DNA from: Candidatus Tisiphia endosymbiont of Beris chalybata
GTDB taxonomy: Bacteria > Pseudomonadota > Alphaproteobacteria > Rickettsiales > Rickettsiaceae
DNA length: 64,000 nucleotides
Direction of reading: 5' to 3'
Assembly: GCF_964026555.1 (NCBI RefSeq)
Contig: NZ_OZ032159.1
Span: 310,001-374,000 of the forward strand
Below are positions 28,270-37,605 of this stretch, piece by piece. Every line of letters starts with the position of its first letter. Within the stretch, counting starts at the first letter, position 1. Below the pieces are notes generated by a model, which saw only the letters and a program-made list of their open reading frames with translations, was not told the DNA's origin and made no database searches. A program made the position numbers and the translations under genes.

Positions 28270-29142
28270 CTAGGAAACACTAAATACTAGGGCTCTATCT
28301 TGGTTTCCTAAGTCTCGATAAAGTTGTTTAAAGGTATAATGATAGTGACTAAAAATTTCTTTAACCATCTCTGCTTGATTAAATCCGATTTCCAAAAATA
28401 TTTTACCCTGTCCTTTTAAAAATTTCTTCGCTGACTGCGCTATTATATGATAGGCTGCTAAACCATTATTTTCAGCAAATAACGCGGTCTTAGGTTCGTA
28501 TTTTAAGGTTTCAGGCGACATATATCGCCTATCATTATAAGAGATATAAGGAGGGTTGCTGACAATAATATCACATTTTTGCTCTGCTAAATTCTGAAAC
28601 CAATCACTATGAATTATTGAAAGTCTTGTAAGAACATTATGTCGCTTAGCATTGTGAGTGGCAATTACTAGCGCATCTTGACTAATATCGGTAGCGGTGG
28701 CCTTAATATCCCTCCGCTCTAACAATAGGCTTATGGCGATGCACCCACTACCAGTCCCCAGCTCTAATATAGTGGTTTCCACCCCCAAACTATTCTGCTC
28801 ATTTAATACTGCTTCCACGAGAATTTCCGTATCTTGGCGCGGAATCAATACCTTGTTATTTACTATAAATTGGTAACCATAAAATTCTTTAGTTCCAATA
28901 ATATACGCTATGGGCTCTAAAGTTAGACGTCGATTAATCAATTCTCCAAACTTAATTTGTTGGTATAGCGGTAATACTTCTTCAAACCTAGCTAATAAAT
29001 ATTCAATTGGTTGATTAGTGATATATTGCATTAATATCCTAGATTCTAAATTTGCGGTATTAATACCAACTGCCTCTAACTTTCTAGCCCCATATATCAA
29101 TAATTCTTGTATAGTTTTGGAGTCCTTCAAATTAATGCTCAT
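28270..29142 (-). CDS. prmC: Release-factor glutamine methyltransferase
   Basis: A 290-residue SAM-dependent enzyme that methylates the GGQ glutamine of release factors 1 and 2. The helical N-terminal domain is followed by the SAM motif LELGTGSGCIAI and the catalytic NPPY in IIVSNPPYIS. The motif IPRQDTEILVE is typical of PrmC. The length is standard. It overlaps the stop of rluD by 4 bases (ATGA), so it is translationally coupled. Its substrate RF1 is encoded at 50404-51471. Confidence 0.94.
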   Translation of the reverse strand: MSINLKDSKTIQELLIYGARKLEAVGINTANLESRILMQYITNQPIEYLLARFEEVLPLYQQIKFGELINRRLTLEPIAYIIGTKEFYGYQFIVNNKVLIPRQDTEILVEAVLNEQNSLGVETTILELGTGSGCIAISLLLERRDIKATATDISQDALVIATHNAKRHNVLTRLSIIHSDWFQNLAEQKCDIIVSNPPYISYNDRRYMSPETLKYEPKTALFAENNGLAAYHIIAQSAKKFLKGQGKIFLEIGFNQAEMVKEIFSHYHYTFKQLYRDLGNQDRALVFSVS

Positions 29143-30080
29143 GAGATTATTTCCAGAATATCTAAAGGCAGAGAGGACTGAAATTCAAGTAACTGACCAT
29201 TTGCTGGATGAGTAAAGCTTATATACCAAGAATGTAGAGCTTGCCTTTTAAAAGTAGCAAGCTTTTCTTTAATTATCACAGAACTGTGGCTAATTTTACG
29301 GCTATTATGGCCATAAGTTTGATCGCCCACCAGGGAGTGTTTTAAATGGCTTAATTGCACGCGAATTTGATGAGTACGACCAGTAGTTAGTTTGCATTCT
29401 AGCATGCTTATTAAACCCTGAAATAATATTTCTTCTGTCTTATAATGAGTGATTGCTTCCTTTCCCCCAAACTTTAAAATAGTCATTTTTTCGCGTGCTA
29501 TTCTACTACGCCCTATATTATTTTTAATAGTGCCTTCTAGCGGGTTAATCACTCCCCAGATTAATGCCTTATATTTACGCGTAAGTTGTCTTGTTTCTAT
29601 TTGATGGGCTAAATGTGCATGAGCAAAGTTATTTTTTGCAACGACCATTAGCCCGGTAGTATCTTTATCTAAGCGATGTACAATGCCGGGACGCTCACAT
29701 CCTCCTATGGTAGATAAAGATTTAGTATGATAGAGTAAAGCATTTACTAAGGTATCGTGGTAATTGCCATTTCCTGGATGTACAATCATTCCCGCTGCTT
29801 TATTGACTACTATTAAATCTTCATCTTCATAGCAAATATTAAGTTTAATATTCGACGGCTGCATTGTTTGCAGAACAGCAGGTTTAAACTCTATTTTAAT
29901 AATATCATTCTCCTTGACCTTGAAGTCAGGATGAGGAATAATTAAGCCATTAACTTTTACTTGTAAGCCATTAATAATTTTTTGGATTTGGCTTCTAGAA
30001 GTCGTATTGATAAGGTAAGTTAGAGCTTGGTCAAGTCTAAAACCATGTAAATTTTTTGGTAAGATATGTTCTTCCATCAC
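29139..30080 (-). CDS. rluD: 23S rRNA pseudouridine synthase, RluD type
   Basis: 313 residues. An N-terminal S4 RNA-binding domain (about 10-75) is followed by the RluA-family catalytic domain with HRLDKDTTGL, whose Asp is catalytic. LTTGRTHQIRVQL is the conserved C-terminal motif. RluD modifies helix 69 of 23S rRNA. RluC is an alternative assignment that I cannot fully exclude. The annotated ATG could be either of two adjacent ATGs. The gene is divergent from the UDG gene, whose reading frame touches its start. Confidence 0.88.
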   Translation of the reverse strand: MMEEHILPKNLHGFRLDQALTYLINTTSRSQIQKIINGLQVKVNGLIIPHPDFKVKENDIIKIEFKPAVLQTMQPSNIKLNICYEDEDLIVVNKAAGMIVHPGNGNYHDTLVNALLYHTKSLSTIGGCERPGIVHRLDKDTTGLMVVAKNNFAHAHLAHQIETRQLTRKYKALIWGVINPLEGTIKNNIGRSRIAREKMTILKFGGKEAITHYKTEEILFQGLISMLECKLTTGRTHQIRVQLSHLKHSLVGDQTYGHNSRKISHSSVIIKEKLATFKRQALHSWYISFTHPANGQLLEFQSSLPLDILEIIS

Positions 30081-30116
30081 TCAAGAATTTTTAATAATAA
30101 AATAGATCATTCTAAA

Positions 30117-31127
30117 ATGGGTCATTTAATAAATAAAGTTAATCAACTGAAATGGTTGCGGGCAGTTGGGGTAGATTACTATTTTGTCGAACCTACTGCC
30201 CAGCCTAAGCATTTAATTACTAGACCTCTGTCCCCGCTTGCATCTTACAGTGAGTTTGAAGGAGATGAGGCGCGCAAATTACCAGCTCGAGATGAGCTGC
30301 GAAAGAACTCTACTACTCAAAGCCTTAATAATCAGTTCACAATATTACCTATGGCCCAAAATTATTCAGAAAGTAAAATAATTCTGCAAGAAGAAAACAG
30401 TATAAAGTCGAAAGCAGAGAATGCCAAGATTAATTCTTCAAAAAATATTCATGAGCCAGTTTCTGCTAACAAGAAAATAGAGGCGTCACCTAATTCTAGT
30501 ACTGCTCTGCAGCTTGCGCGGAAATTAGCAGACGAGGCTACCAGCTTAGAGGAATTAAGAAAGTCATTAATAGAATTTGAAGGGTGTAGTTTAAAGAAAT
30601 TAGCAAATAATACAGTATTTGCAGATGGTAACCCAAACAGTTCTATCATGTTGATTGGAGAGGCTCCCGGTAGTACTGAAGATGCTAGAGGGATTCCCTT
30701 TTGCGGAGAAAGTGGTCAATTGCTTGATAATATATTAGCCTCGATTAATCTCTCACGAGAGCATAACGCTTATATTACTAATACAGTTTTTTGGCGACCT
30801 CCGGCTAATCGTCAACCTACCCTGGAGGAAATAGATATTTGTAGGCCGTTTGTAGAAAAACATATTGCCTTAATAAATCCTAAACTAATTGTATTAGTAG
30901 GGAATGTGGCTGCGACAAGTTTGCTAGGCAAAAATGCCGGAGTAACTAAAATTAGACAGGAATATTATTGGTATACTAACCCCTATCTTATGAAACCAAT
31001 TCAAACTACCGCTATTTTTCATCCTGCTTATTTACTAAGACAACCAGCACAAAAGAAAACTATCTGGTATGACTTGTTAAGAATTCAAGAGTTTGTTAAT
31101 ATAAATATTAACCCTACTAATAGTTAA
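30117..31127 (+). CDS. Uracil-DNA glycosylase, family 4, with an inserted repeat
   Basis: 336 residues from ATG 30117; an in-frame extension to 30066 would overlap rluD. The C-terminal 200 residues are a family-4 uracil-DNA glycosylase that starts base-excision repair. Visible motifs are GEAPGSTEDARGIPFCGESG, TNTVFWRPP and the HPAYLLRQP motif. The iron-sulfur CxxC near GCSLKKLANNTVF appears reduced to one Cys, with another Cys in PFCGES. Whether the cluster is kept is uncertain. Residues about 36-65 are a translated, shortened class I palindromic element (RPLSPLASYSEFEGDEARK). The following linker up to about residue 130 is low-complexity. Confidence 0.85.
   Translation: MGHLINKVNQLKWLRAVGVDYYFVEPTAQPKHLITRPLSPLASYSEFEGDEARKLPARDELRKNSTTQSLNNQFTILPMAQNYSESKIILQEENSIKSKAENAKINSSKNIHEPVSANKKIEASPNSSTALQLARKLADEATSLEELRKSLIEFEGCSLKKLANNTVFADGNPNSSIMLIGEAPGSTEDARGIPFCGESGQLLDNILASINLSREHNAYITNTVFWRPPANRQPTLEEIDICRPFVEKHIALINPKLIVLVGNVAATSLLGKNAGVTKIRQEYYWYTNPYLMKPIQTTAIFHPAYLLRQPAQKKTIWYDLLRIQEFVNININPTNS
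30221..30312. repeat. Class I palindromic element, shortened copy in the UDG gene (92 bp)
   Basis: It begins TAGACCTCTGTCC and ends GCGAAAGAACTCTA. Compared with the 146-bp copies it lacks 54 bases, a multiple of three, in the middle. It is translated in the same frame as the copies in the kinase-like and proline-rich genes (RPLSxLA, then EFEGDEARK). Confidence 0.8.
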
Positions 31128-31154
31128 CAAATTACAACCAGCAAAGGAATTGAT

Positions 31155-32459
31155 ATGAAAAATAATGATGCTCCCGCTTTAGAAGAAGTTGAATTAAAAA
31201 TAGGGGATAAAGTTGTTAATTTACCAATTAAAAAATCGACAATAGGGCCCGATGTTATTGACGTTACTAATATATATTCATTGACCGGGTACTTTACTTA
31301 TGACCCAGGATTTATGTCTACTGCTTCTTGTAAATCAGCAATGACTTATATAGACGGAGATAAAGGGATATTAAGGCATAGAGGTTATGATATTAAAACT
31401 TTAGCAGAAAAATGTAACTTTTTAGAAGTAGCATATTTACTATTGAATAGTGAATTACCGACCAACAGTCAGTATGACTCTTTTGCTCAGAAAATTTCTC
31501 ATCACTCGTTGCTTAATGAACGTCTTAGAAGCCTATTTATGGCCTTTCGTTTTTCTGCTCATCCTATGGCTATTCTGCTTGCGGTAGTTGGCTCCTTATC
31601 AGCATTTTACCCAGATTTTTTAAATGCAGAAGATCAGGAGCGCGAACTAATCGCGATTAGAATGATCTCTAAAATGCCAACAATTGCCGCCATGGCCTAT
31701 AAATACTCAATAGGGCAACCCTTTATTTATCCTGACAATAATTTGGATTTTACCGAAAATTTTCTTTATATGATGTTTGCCACTCCTTGTGAAAAATACC
31801 AAGTAAACCCTGTAATAAAAAATGCTTTAGATAAAATATTTATTCTACATGCTGACCATGAGCAAAATGCTTCTACTTCCACAGTACGTTTAGCAGGGTC
31901 ATCAGGGGCTAATCCTTTTGCTTGTATTAGCACGGGCATAGCTTCTCTTTGGGGGCCAGCTCACGGCGGAGCTAATGAGGCAGTAATTAACATGCTAAGA
32001 GAAATCGGTACTATAGACCGGGTCCACGAATATATCGCTAAGGCAAAAGATAAAAATAATCCATTTCGTTTAATGGGTTTTGGTCACCGGGTTTATAAAA
32101 GCTATGACCCAAGAGCCGCAGTCCTACGAGAAGTATGCAGCGAAGTATTAGCAGAATTAGGAGAACATAATAACCCATTACTCAAAATAGCTACTGAACT
32201 TGAAAAAATTGCCCTTAACGACCCATATTTTATCGAGCGCAAGCTATATCCAAATGTAGATTTTTACTCAGGAATTATTTATCAAGCTATGGGCATTCCT
32301 TCTCAAATGTTTACGGTGCTTTTTGCCATAGCAAGGACGGTAGGCTGGATGTCGCAATGGAAAGAAATGCACGAAGATCCTGCCCAAAAGATCAGTAGGC
32401 CGCGGCAATTATATACTGGGCATATAAAGCGGGAATTTATTCCGGTTGACAAGAGGTAA
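31155..32459 (+). CDS. gltA: Citrate synthase
   Basis: 434 residues, the usual length of the hexameric bacterial type. It condenses oxaloacetate and acetyl-CoA in the first TCA step. Active-site regions are seen in [16 protein letters not shown] (His), [12 protein letters not shown] (His) and [15 protein letters not shown] (Arg and His), with DFYSG near the C-terminus carrying the catalytic Asp. The start follows AAAGGAATTG. It stands alone. The sequence is strongly Rickettsia-like, and gltA is a common marker for placing such organisms. Confidence 0.96.
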   Translation: MKNNDAPALEEVELKIGDKVVNLPIKKSTIGPDVIDVTNIYSLTGYFTYDPGFMSTASCKSAMTYIDGDKGILRHRGYDIKTLAEKCNFLEVAYLLLNSELPTNSQYDSFAQKISHHSLLNERLRSLFMAFRFSAHPMAILLAVVGSLSAFYPDFLNAEDQERELIAIRMISKMPTIAAMAYKYSIGQPFIYPDNNLDFTENFLYMMFATPCEKYQVNPVIKNALDKIFILHADHEQNASTSTVRLAGSSGANPFACISTGIASLWGPAHGGANEAVINMLREIGTIDRVHEYIAKAKDKNNPFRLMGFGHRVYKSYDPRAAVLREVCSEVLAELGEHNNPLLKIATELEKIALNDPYFIERKLYPNVDFYSGIIYQAMGIPSQMFTVLFAIARTVGWMSQWKEMHEDPAQKISRPRQLYTGHIKREFIPVDKR

Positions 32460-32529
32460 TACCATTTCTCAAAACTAGGGTCTGTGAAGGAAAGTTAATA
32501 ATTATTTCCTAATTATTTTTAATTATTTT

Positions 32530-32559
32530 TTGACTTTCATAAATTAATAATGTTACACT
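32530..32559 (+). promoter_or_regulatory. Likely sigma-70 promoter for the proline-rich gene
   Basis: TTGACT (32530-32535) and TACACT (32554-32559) are spaced by 18 bases, 28 bp before the ATG at 32588. The -35 box matches five of six consensus bases. Confidence 0.55.
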
Positions 32560-32587
32560 AATATAAGCAATAATTAAAAGGTAAGGT

Positions 32588-34597
32588 ATGGCTGGGGGAA
32601 ATTTTTATAATATGAATCAAGCTAGGGAGAAGGGGCAGTCCCTAAAAGTGGAGAAGGAAGGGGCTGAACAAACAAACTATAGCAAAGGGGAGATAAAGTA
32701 CATTCGAACTTTGGTTAGAACTTTGGTTAGAAGGGTACAAGAGGTTTGGGAAAAAAATAGCAGTGTAGCCTCGATTGATGACCGTGCAGAAATAAATGAG
32801 ACTTTTAATACATTAGACCCATTACTAAAAGAGTACGATTTATCAGATGATAAGGAAGTTAAGCTTGAAGATTATTTTAGTAGCGATCCTCAACTAATTG
32901 AAGAATTAGAGAAAGTAAGTAAGAAATATGCTCCTCTTAAAGAAAACAATATGAGCGATAGACTTTATAGGGAGCTTTTGAAAATAGAGAAGCAGTACAC
33001 CACTACTAAAGATAGACATCCATTTATTAATAAAATAAAAGAATTTCTTGCCTCTATAGTTGCGTTGTTCAAAGACCTACGTAATCCACAAAAGAAAAAA
33101 AGGGCTGAGGCTGCCACTGAAGAAATTGAGCAAATGGGAAGAGACCAAGCTAATAGACCTCTTTCCGAACTCGCTACTCCTGAGGAATTTTTAAGAGAAG
33201 CGAAGCCGAGTCGAGCTGCGTACACAGAGGTACGTGAGGAACGGAGACAAGTTTCGACGACAAAATTACCAGTAGGAGTAGAGTTTGAAAAGAGCTCTAT
33301 TAATAAAAACCCTGCGCTAGGCGAGGCTGCTGCAATACAGCAGCCAATAGCAGCAAAAAATTCAGTCACGGAGGGCCTACCACTAGCAAGCGAGGTCTTG
33401 AAGAAGGTTACGGCGCCACCAAATCAAAGTTCAGAAGCTATAGCTTCGCCAATAAAAACGAATGTAGTTCCAGGGTTAACCCCAGAAGAAGAAAAGAAAA
33501 AGCGTCCATGGGCTGGCTTAGGGGAGACGCCTCTTCCGAAGAAGCCGCCCGTGCCTCCAAAGCCCCTAGACTTATCAAAGAGAGATGTCCCAGATATACT
33601 GCCTCCTCCCACTGTTCCTCCGCAGGAACTCCCTCCTATTCCTTCACCACCCACGCCCCCATTGCCTCCGCCAGTCCAATCAGAAAGCAGAGGAGCTTTT
33701 GGCAAATTAGAGCCAGGGCAGGCAGAATCGTTTAGTGGCATAGTAACTGCATCCCCAGCTTCATTAAAGGAGGTCTTGCCAGCCCCCACAACTATAGTCA
33801 ATTCAGGAGAACTGGATGCTAGGAGCAAGGGAGCGACGTCTATATATAATAGGCAAGCATTGAGTGACGATGTCACCAACTTCTCATCAATTAACTATAC
33901 CTCGCCTATCCCACCAGCACCTCCCCCTCCACCTCCGGTAATATCTGGAGAAGTAGACGCGATTGCTAACCCTGCTAATAATAAGGCGTTATTAAAAAAA
34001 ATTACAGAAATAAAATTAAATAGAGCCCCTGCAGGCAGGGTATCACCTGTGCCAGGAATAACGGGTGATTTAATAGAGGAACTCCAGAAGCTGCAGAGCA
34101 AGAAAGGAGAGATTGAAGGAAAAGCAGGCAAAAGTGCCGATAGCTCTATTTTCGGTTCCACTGCCCAATGGAATGCACTAAAGAAAGAGGAAGAGGATCG
34201 TCATGCTAAGCTTAAGGTACTTCATGAGCAGATTGATCAGGTAAATTTGAGCGCTGACAAAAAAGCCGCAGAAGAAGCAAAAGCAGCTAAAAAATCCGAA
34301 CCTGTTCCTCCTCCTATAATAAGGGTAGAGGGAATTCCAGTAGCGCCTCCACTTCCAGTCGATGGTAAGCTACCAGCATTGATCGGCAGAGCTGCCCAAT
34401 CCCCTACAGAGAAAGCGCCCCTTTTACCAAATGTAAATGGCTTGCGAGGAGTCCCAGAGGACAAGAAGGAAGCTATGGTGGTATACGCAGGAGTGATGGA
34501 CGAGTTAAACAAGAAGTTAGCCGAGAGAGAAAATAATGTACAGAAGATTAACGAGCGCTCTAATAATAATAACAAGGACCATTCCCCGTCACGTTAA
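32588..34597 (+). CDS. Proline-rich protein with a possible WH2-like motif, candidate effector
   Basis: 669 residues, no close family recognised. Residues 1-195 are charged and helical. Residues about 190-240 are an in-frame 146-bp class I repeat (RPLSELATPEEFLREAKPS). Then come three proline-rich tracts (PPKPPVPPKPL near 315, PPPTVPPQELPPIPSPP near 335, PPAPPPPPPV near 445). A class II repeat (YNRQALSDDVTNF) precedes the last tract. Directly after it, NNKALLKKITEIKLNRA (about 460-476) resembles a WH2 actin-binding motif (LLxxI, then LKxx). The end is Lys- and Ala-rich, with a third Pro-rich patch. There is no signal peptide. Polyproline followed by WH2 is the layout of actin nucleators such as RickA. 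The actin role is inference and the WH2 match is weak. Confidence 0.6.
   Translation: MAGGNFYNMNQAREKGQSLKVEKEGAEQTNYSKGEIKYIRTLVRTLVRRVQEVWEKNSSVASIDDRAEINETFNTLDPLLKEYDLSDDKEVKLEDYFSSDPQLIEELEKVSKKYAPLKENNMSDRLYRELLKIEKQYTTTKDRHPFINKIKEFLASIVALFKDLRNPQKKKRAEAATEEIEQMGRDQANRPLSELATPEEFLREAKPSRAAYTEVREERRQVSTTKLPVGVEFEKSSINKNPALGEAAAIQQPIAAKNSVTEGLPLASEVLKKVTAPPNQSSEAIASPIKTNVVPGLTPEEEKKKRPWAGLGETPLPKKPPVPPKPLDLSKRDVPDILPPPTVPPQELPPIPSPPTPPLPPPVQSESRGAFGKLEPGQAESFSGIVTASPASLKEVLPAPTTIVNSGELDARSKGATSIYNRQALSDDVTNFSSINYTSPIPPAPPPPPPVISGEVDAIANPANNKALLKKITEIKLNRAPAGRVSPVPGITGDLIEELQKLQSKKGEIEGKAGKSADSSIFGSTAQWNALKKEEEDRHAKLKVLHEQIDQVNLSADKKAAEEAKAAKKSEPVPPPIIRVEGIPVAPPLPVDGKLPALIGRAAQSPTEKAPLLPNVNGLRGVPEDKKEAMVVYAGVMDELNKKLAERENNVQKINERSNNNNKDHSPSR
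33154..33299. repeat. Class I palindromic element inside the proline-rich gene (146 bp)
   Basis: It runs from TAGACCTCTTTCCGAACTC to GAGTTTGAAAAGAGCTCTA, with imperfect inverted ends. The interior GTACGTGAGGAACGGAGAC and GACGACAAAATTACCA match the minus strand of 1289-1434 almost base for base. It is read through in frame. Confidence 0.87.
33812..33890. repeat. Class II repeat element inside the proline-rich gene
   Basis: GGAGCGACGTCTATATATAA followed by GCAAGCATTGAGTGACGATG matches the reverse complement of 19919-20003. It is translated in the same frame in both genes. Confidence 0.65.
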
Positions 34598-34610
34598 GTA
34601 CCATCATTAA

Positions 34611-34747
34611 TAGGCTTCTGGCCTAATTCGCATCGAACAGATAATTTTACGTCGAATCTAAAAACTGCACTCCTTAGCTGCGTACCATAAAAGTACGCAG
34701 CAGACTATGTAAGTTCTCTGTGATATGCGAGCTGCAAAAGGGGCCTA
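34611..34747. repeat. Diverged palindromic element with a CTGCGTAC/GTACGCAG hairpin
   Basis: The stretch from TAGGCTTCTGGCCTA to GGGGCCTA lies between convergent genes. Its core (34678-34700) is an 8-bp perfect inverted repeat, CTGCGTAC...GTACGCAG, of the type found in the other elements. The outer ends pair only weakly. Confidence 0.5.
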
Positions 34748-36094
34748 TTGTGAATTTATTAATATCCTGATTATTGTTTCTTCTAGCTGGGCGTATTTTA
34801 GTTTTGGTCCTAAATAACTATTGCTCACTATCACAAAACTATATGGGACATTATTTTTATCAAATACATAACCTATCAAGGAAGAAATCCCAGACATAGT
34901 CCCAGTTTTAGCAAAAATATCTACCCCTTGAAAACGCTTATTCAAGGTGCCCACTTCGCCAGGTCTTGCTAACATTAACTTAATAACTTCAAAGTTTTGA
35001 TCCTGATAAATTCTAGCCAAAAACCCATCAAACTGTGTTGGGGTAAACAGATTATATCTGGATATACCTGAGCCATCTACTATTATGGTCTTATCTAAAT
35101 TTATCGCAAAATTTTGCAACACATATTGTTTTAATAATATTCCTGCCGTTGGCCAATCCCTTACCCCATATATATCAGCAAATTCAGCAAGTAAGTAATC
35201 GGTAATATAATCATCTGAAACTTTTAAAGCATAACTAGCGATTTGATAAAAGTTTTTTTGACTTTCAACAATTTCTTGGGCGGCTATAGGTTTGGCGCTA
35301 TATAAAATTTGTCCCTTTATTTTAATATTATTTTTAGCTAATAGTTTTTGTAATGATAATTTTATATAATTTAAATTATCATTAGTTACTGCCTTGACGC
35401 TGCCTTGAAATTCTTTATTTAAAGTACCATTTATTAATAAATTATCATTTTTAATGGTTATATCTAGTTTATCTTTATAGCCCCCAGGGATAGTGACCGC
35501 ATTATTTACAATTTTATAAGGTATCAATTCTTTATTATCTACACCTATCTTGCTTTTTACTTGTAAATTTGGTTGTAGCTGTACTTTTATACAATTCTTA
35601 TTAATATGTACTTTAGTGATTAGCGCTCCGTAACAATATTTCGTATCTTCTACCATCTTGCTCTCTATAATCGGTGGGAGAGAAAAAGTAGAGTCTATAA
35701 TGTAGAAATTTCGAAGAGTAGCAGAAGATTTTGCTTTAAGCAGTTTAAGCATACTATCAAGAGCTTCAGTAGAAAAATTAGGATCATTAATATCTAAATA
35801 GTAATCTTCCCCTTTTTTCCAAATCTTATTAGTAAAACGATAATCGTTACCAAAATATTGCCTTAACGCAGCTATCGTAATCAACTTTAAAGAGCTGGCA
35901 AAATTATAGTAACTATCAGCATTGCGCTCATAGACCACTTTTCCCGTTAATAAGTTCCTGATTTTGATTCCGATATTAATATTAGAATCGACTTGATCAA
36001 TTGCTTGATTAATCGCTTTGTGGTAATGATCGCCGTAGGCATACGAGCTATTATAAATCATTAAACACAAGAGTAGAGAAACTATTTTTTGCAT
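34745..36094 (-). CDS. dacB: D-alanyl-D-alanine carboxypeptidase, PBP4 (DacB) type
   Basis: A 449-residue S13-family serine peptidase acting on peptidoglycan in the periplasm. A signal peptide (MQKIVSLLLCLMIYNSSYAY) precedes the catalytic SSLK (67-70). The second motif is DGSGISRYN and the third is AKTGTMSG (about 397). The large insertion between the first two motifs is typical of this class. Its presence, with PBP1C, shows that the organism still makes or trims peptidoglycan. No neighbour is on the same strand within 150 bp. Confidence 0.9.
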   Translation of the reverse strand: MQKIVSLLLCLMIYNSSYAYGDHYHKAINQAIDQVDSNINIGIKIRNLLTGKVVYERNADSYYNFASSLKLITIAALRQYFGNDYRFTNKIWKKGEDYYLDINDPNFSTEALDSMLKLLKAKSSATLRNFYIIDSTFSLPPIIESKMVEDTKYCYGALITKVHINKNCIKVQLQPNLQVKSKIGVDNKELIPYKIVNNAVTIPGGYKDKLDITIKNDNLLINGTLNKEFQGSVKAVTNDNLNYIKLSLQKLLAKNNIKIKGQILYSAKPIAAQEIVESQKNFYQIASYALKVSDDYITDYLLAEFADIYGVRDWPTAGILLKQYVLQNFAINLDKTIIVDGSGISRYNLFTPTQFDGFLARIYQDQNFEVIKLMLARPGEVGTLNKRFQGVDIFAKTGTMSGISSLIGYVFDKNNVPYSFVIVSNSYLGPKLKYAQLEETIIRILINSQ

Positions 36095-36251
36095 AAGCCT
36101 AATTTAAATTGAGTTAATTATTTAAACTAAATTAATCCTTTTAGTCACAGAAATAAAGCTGTTATATTAAAAATATATTATATAGCCATCAAGTAAAGTG
36201 CGACTGTGATTATTCTACTATAAAAATTTACTTGTCTTTTATCGTGCCTCT

Positions 36252-37280
36252 TTATTTTTTTAAATATAACAGCGATGCATCACCATAGCTGAAAAAACGC
36301 ATTTTATTCTCTATTGCATATTTATATATCTTCACTGCTTCCTGATAGCCAACAAATGCACAAACTAAAATAAATAAAGTCGATTTAGGTAGATGGAAAT
36401 TAGTGAGTAAGAGGTCTACCATCTGAAATTTAAAGCCTGGCTTAATAAAAATTTCTGTTTCAACCCCTCCCTCTTGTACTTGGTTATTAATTGCGGCGCT
36501 TTCTAAAGCTCTCAGTGAAGTTGTACCAACAGCGATGACCCGACGATTCTCTTTTTTTGCCTTATTAATTATATTAGCGGTAATGCTATCAATATGATAA
36601 TATTCACGGTGCATTTTATGTTGCTCAATATTCTCGGTTTTAATTGGTAAAAACGTCCCAGCCCCTACGTGCAAAGTAATAAAAACAATTTCGATATTCC
36701 TGGCTTGAATTAGCTGCAGTAACTGCGTAGAAAAATGTAAACCGGCAGTTGGCGCTGCTACTGCCCCAGGATTTTTACTGTATACAGTTTGATATCTAAT
36801 ATTATCCTCTACTAAATTTTCTTCTCTTTTAATATAAGGAGGCAGGGGCAGGTGCCCATACTGCTCAAGAAATTCAAAAACCGAAATATTAAGCAATTCA
36901 AATTTAACCTCAACCTGTCCTAGCCCAAGTTTATGAAGGATAGTAATTTTATTACCGCTAAAATCAAATTGATCTCCTTCCTGAAGCTTTTTTGCGGGCT
37001 TAGCAAAACCATGCCATTTATTATCTCCTATTTGCTTATTTAAATATAATTCTATCTTTTTTCCATCATTATTCAGTAGTAACTTAGCCTTGATAACTTT
37101 ACTATCATTAAATACTATTACATCGCCAGGCATTAAATAATCTATTATATTGTAAAATTTGTCCTGCGCTAAATGAGTATTTGGCTTAGCTATTAGCAAA
37201 TTAGAGTGGTCTCGTTTTGCCTCTGGCGCTTGAGCTATTAAAGCATGAGGCAAAGAAAAATCAAAGTCTAATAATTTCAT
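36252..37280 (-). CDS. queA: S-adenosylmethionine:tRNA ribosyltransferase-isomerase
   Basis: 342 residues of typical length. It transfers the ribosyl part of SAM to preQ1 in tRNA to form epoxyqueuosine. Characteristic stretches are FNDSKVIKAKL, PPYIKRE, AVAAPTAGLHF and LHVGAGTFLPIKTENI. It stands alone, and its upstream region is shared with nuoL. Confidence 0.94.
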   Translation of the reverse strand: MKLLDFDFSLPHALIAQAPEAKRDHSNLLIAKPNTHLAQDKFYNIIDYLMPGDVIVFNDSKVIKAKLLLNNDGKKIELYLNKQIGDNKWHGFAKPAKKLQEGDQFDFSGNKITILHKLGLGQVEVKFELLNISVFEFLEQYGHLPLPPYIKREENLVEDNIRYQTVYSKNPGAVAAPTAGLHFSTQLLQLIQARNIEIVFITLHVGAGTFLPIKTENIEQHKMHREYYHIDSITANIINKAKKENRRVIAVGTTSLRALESAAINNQVQEGGVETEIFIKPGFKFQMVDLLLTNFHLPKSTLFILVCAFVGYQEAVKIYKYAIENKMRFFSYGDASLLYLKK

Positions 37281-37605
37281 GCAACTGCAGTTCCTTTTAT
37301 AAAGAGTAATTATTGTTTATTTTTGAAAAAATAATTATAACATGAAGATTAGAACATTTATATTAATTATTACTGTCCGGTTTATTTGTCGCCGCCTCAA
37401 TATTTTTCGCTGATAACAATGAGCCAAAAGGTAGACGAAAAAGGATTAATAGTGTAGAAATAGCAGTATACTCTTGTACGCATCTGAATCTGAATTTGTG
37501 CGCATCTAAAATGTAAACGTATATGTTACTCCCGCGCGTTTACCGCTGCCAAATAAAATGAGGGGCCTGGCAGAACAAAAGAGTATAATATTTAGTAATT
37601 AAATT
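37281..37605. other. Intergenic region between queA and nuoL with a decayed small frame
   Basis: An ATG at 37342 opens MKIRTFILII, which would be an export signal. After a +1 shift near 37377 it continues as GLFVAASIFFADNNEPKGRR and reaches a stop at 37514-37516. It may be a dead small exported protein. From about 37468 to 37590 there is an imperfect inverted repeat (TATACTCTTGT, and ACAAAAGAGTATA at the other end). No nuoJ or nuoK gene is present. Confidence 0.4.

Noticed and set aside
33508..33735. 75-residue frame within the proline-rich gene
   Set aside because: A shifted reading of the proline-rich tract; no ribosome site.
33424..33879. 151-residue Gly/Ser-rich frame opposite the proline-rich gene
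   Set aside because: The composition is the antisense of proline codons; no start signal or family resemblance.
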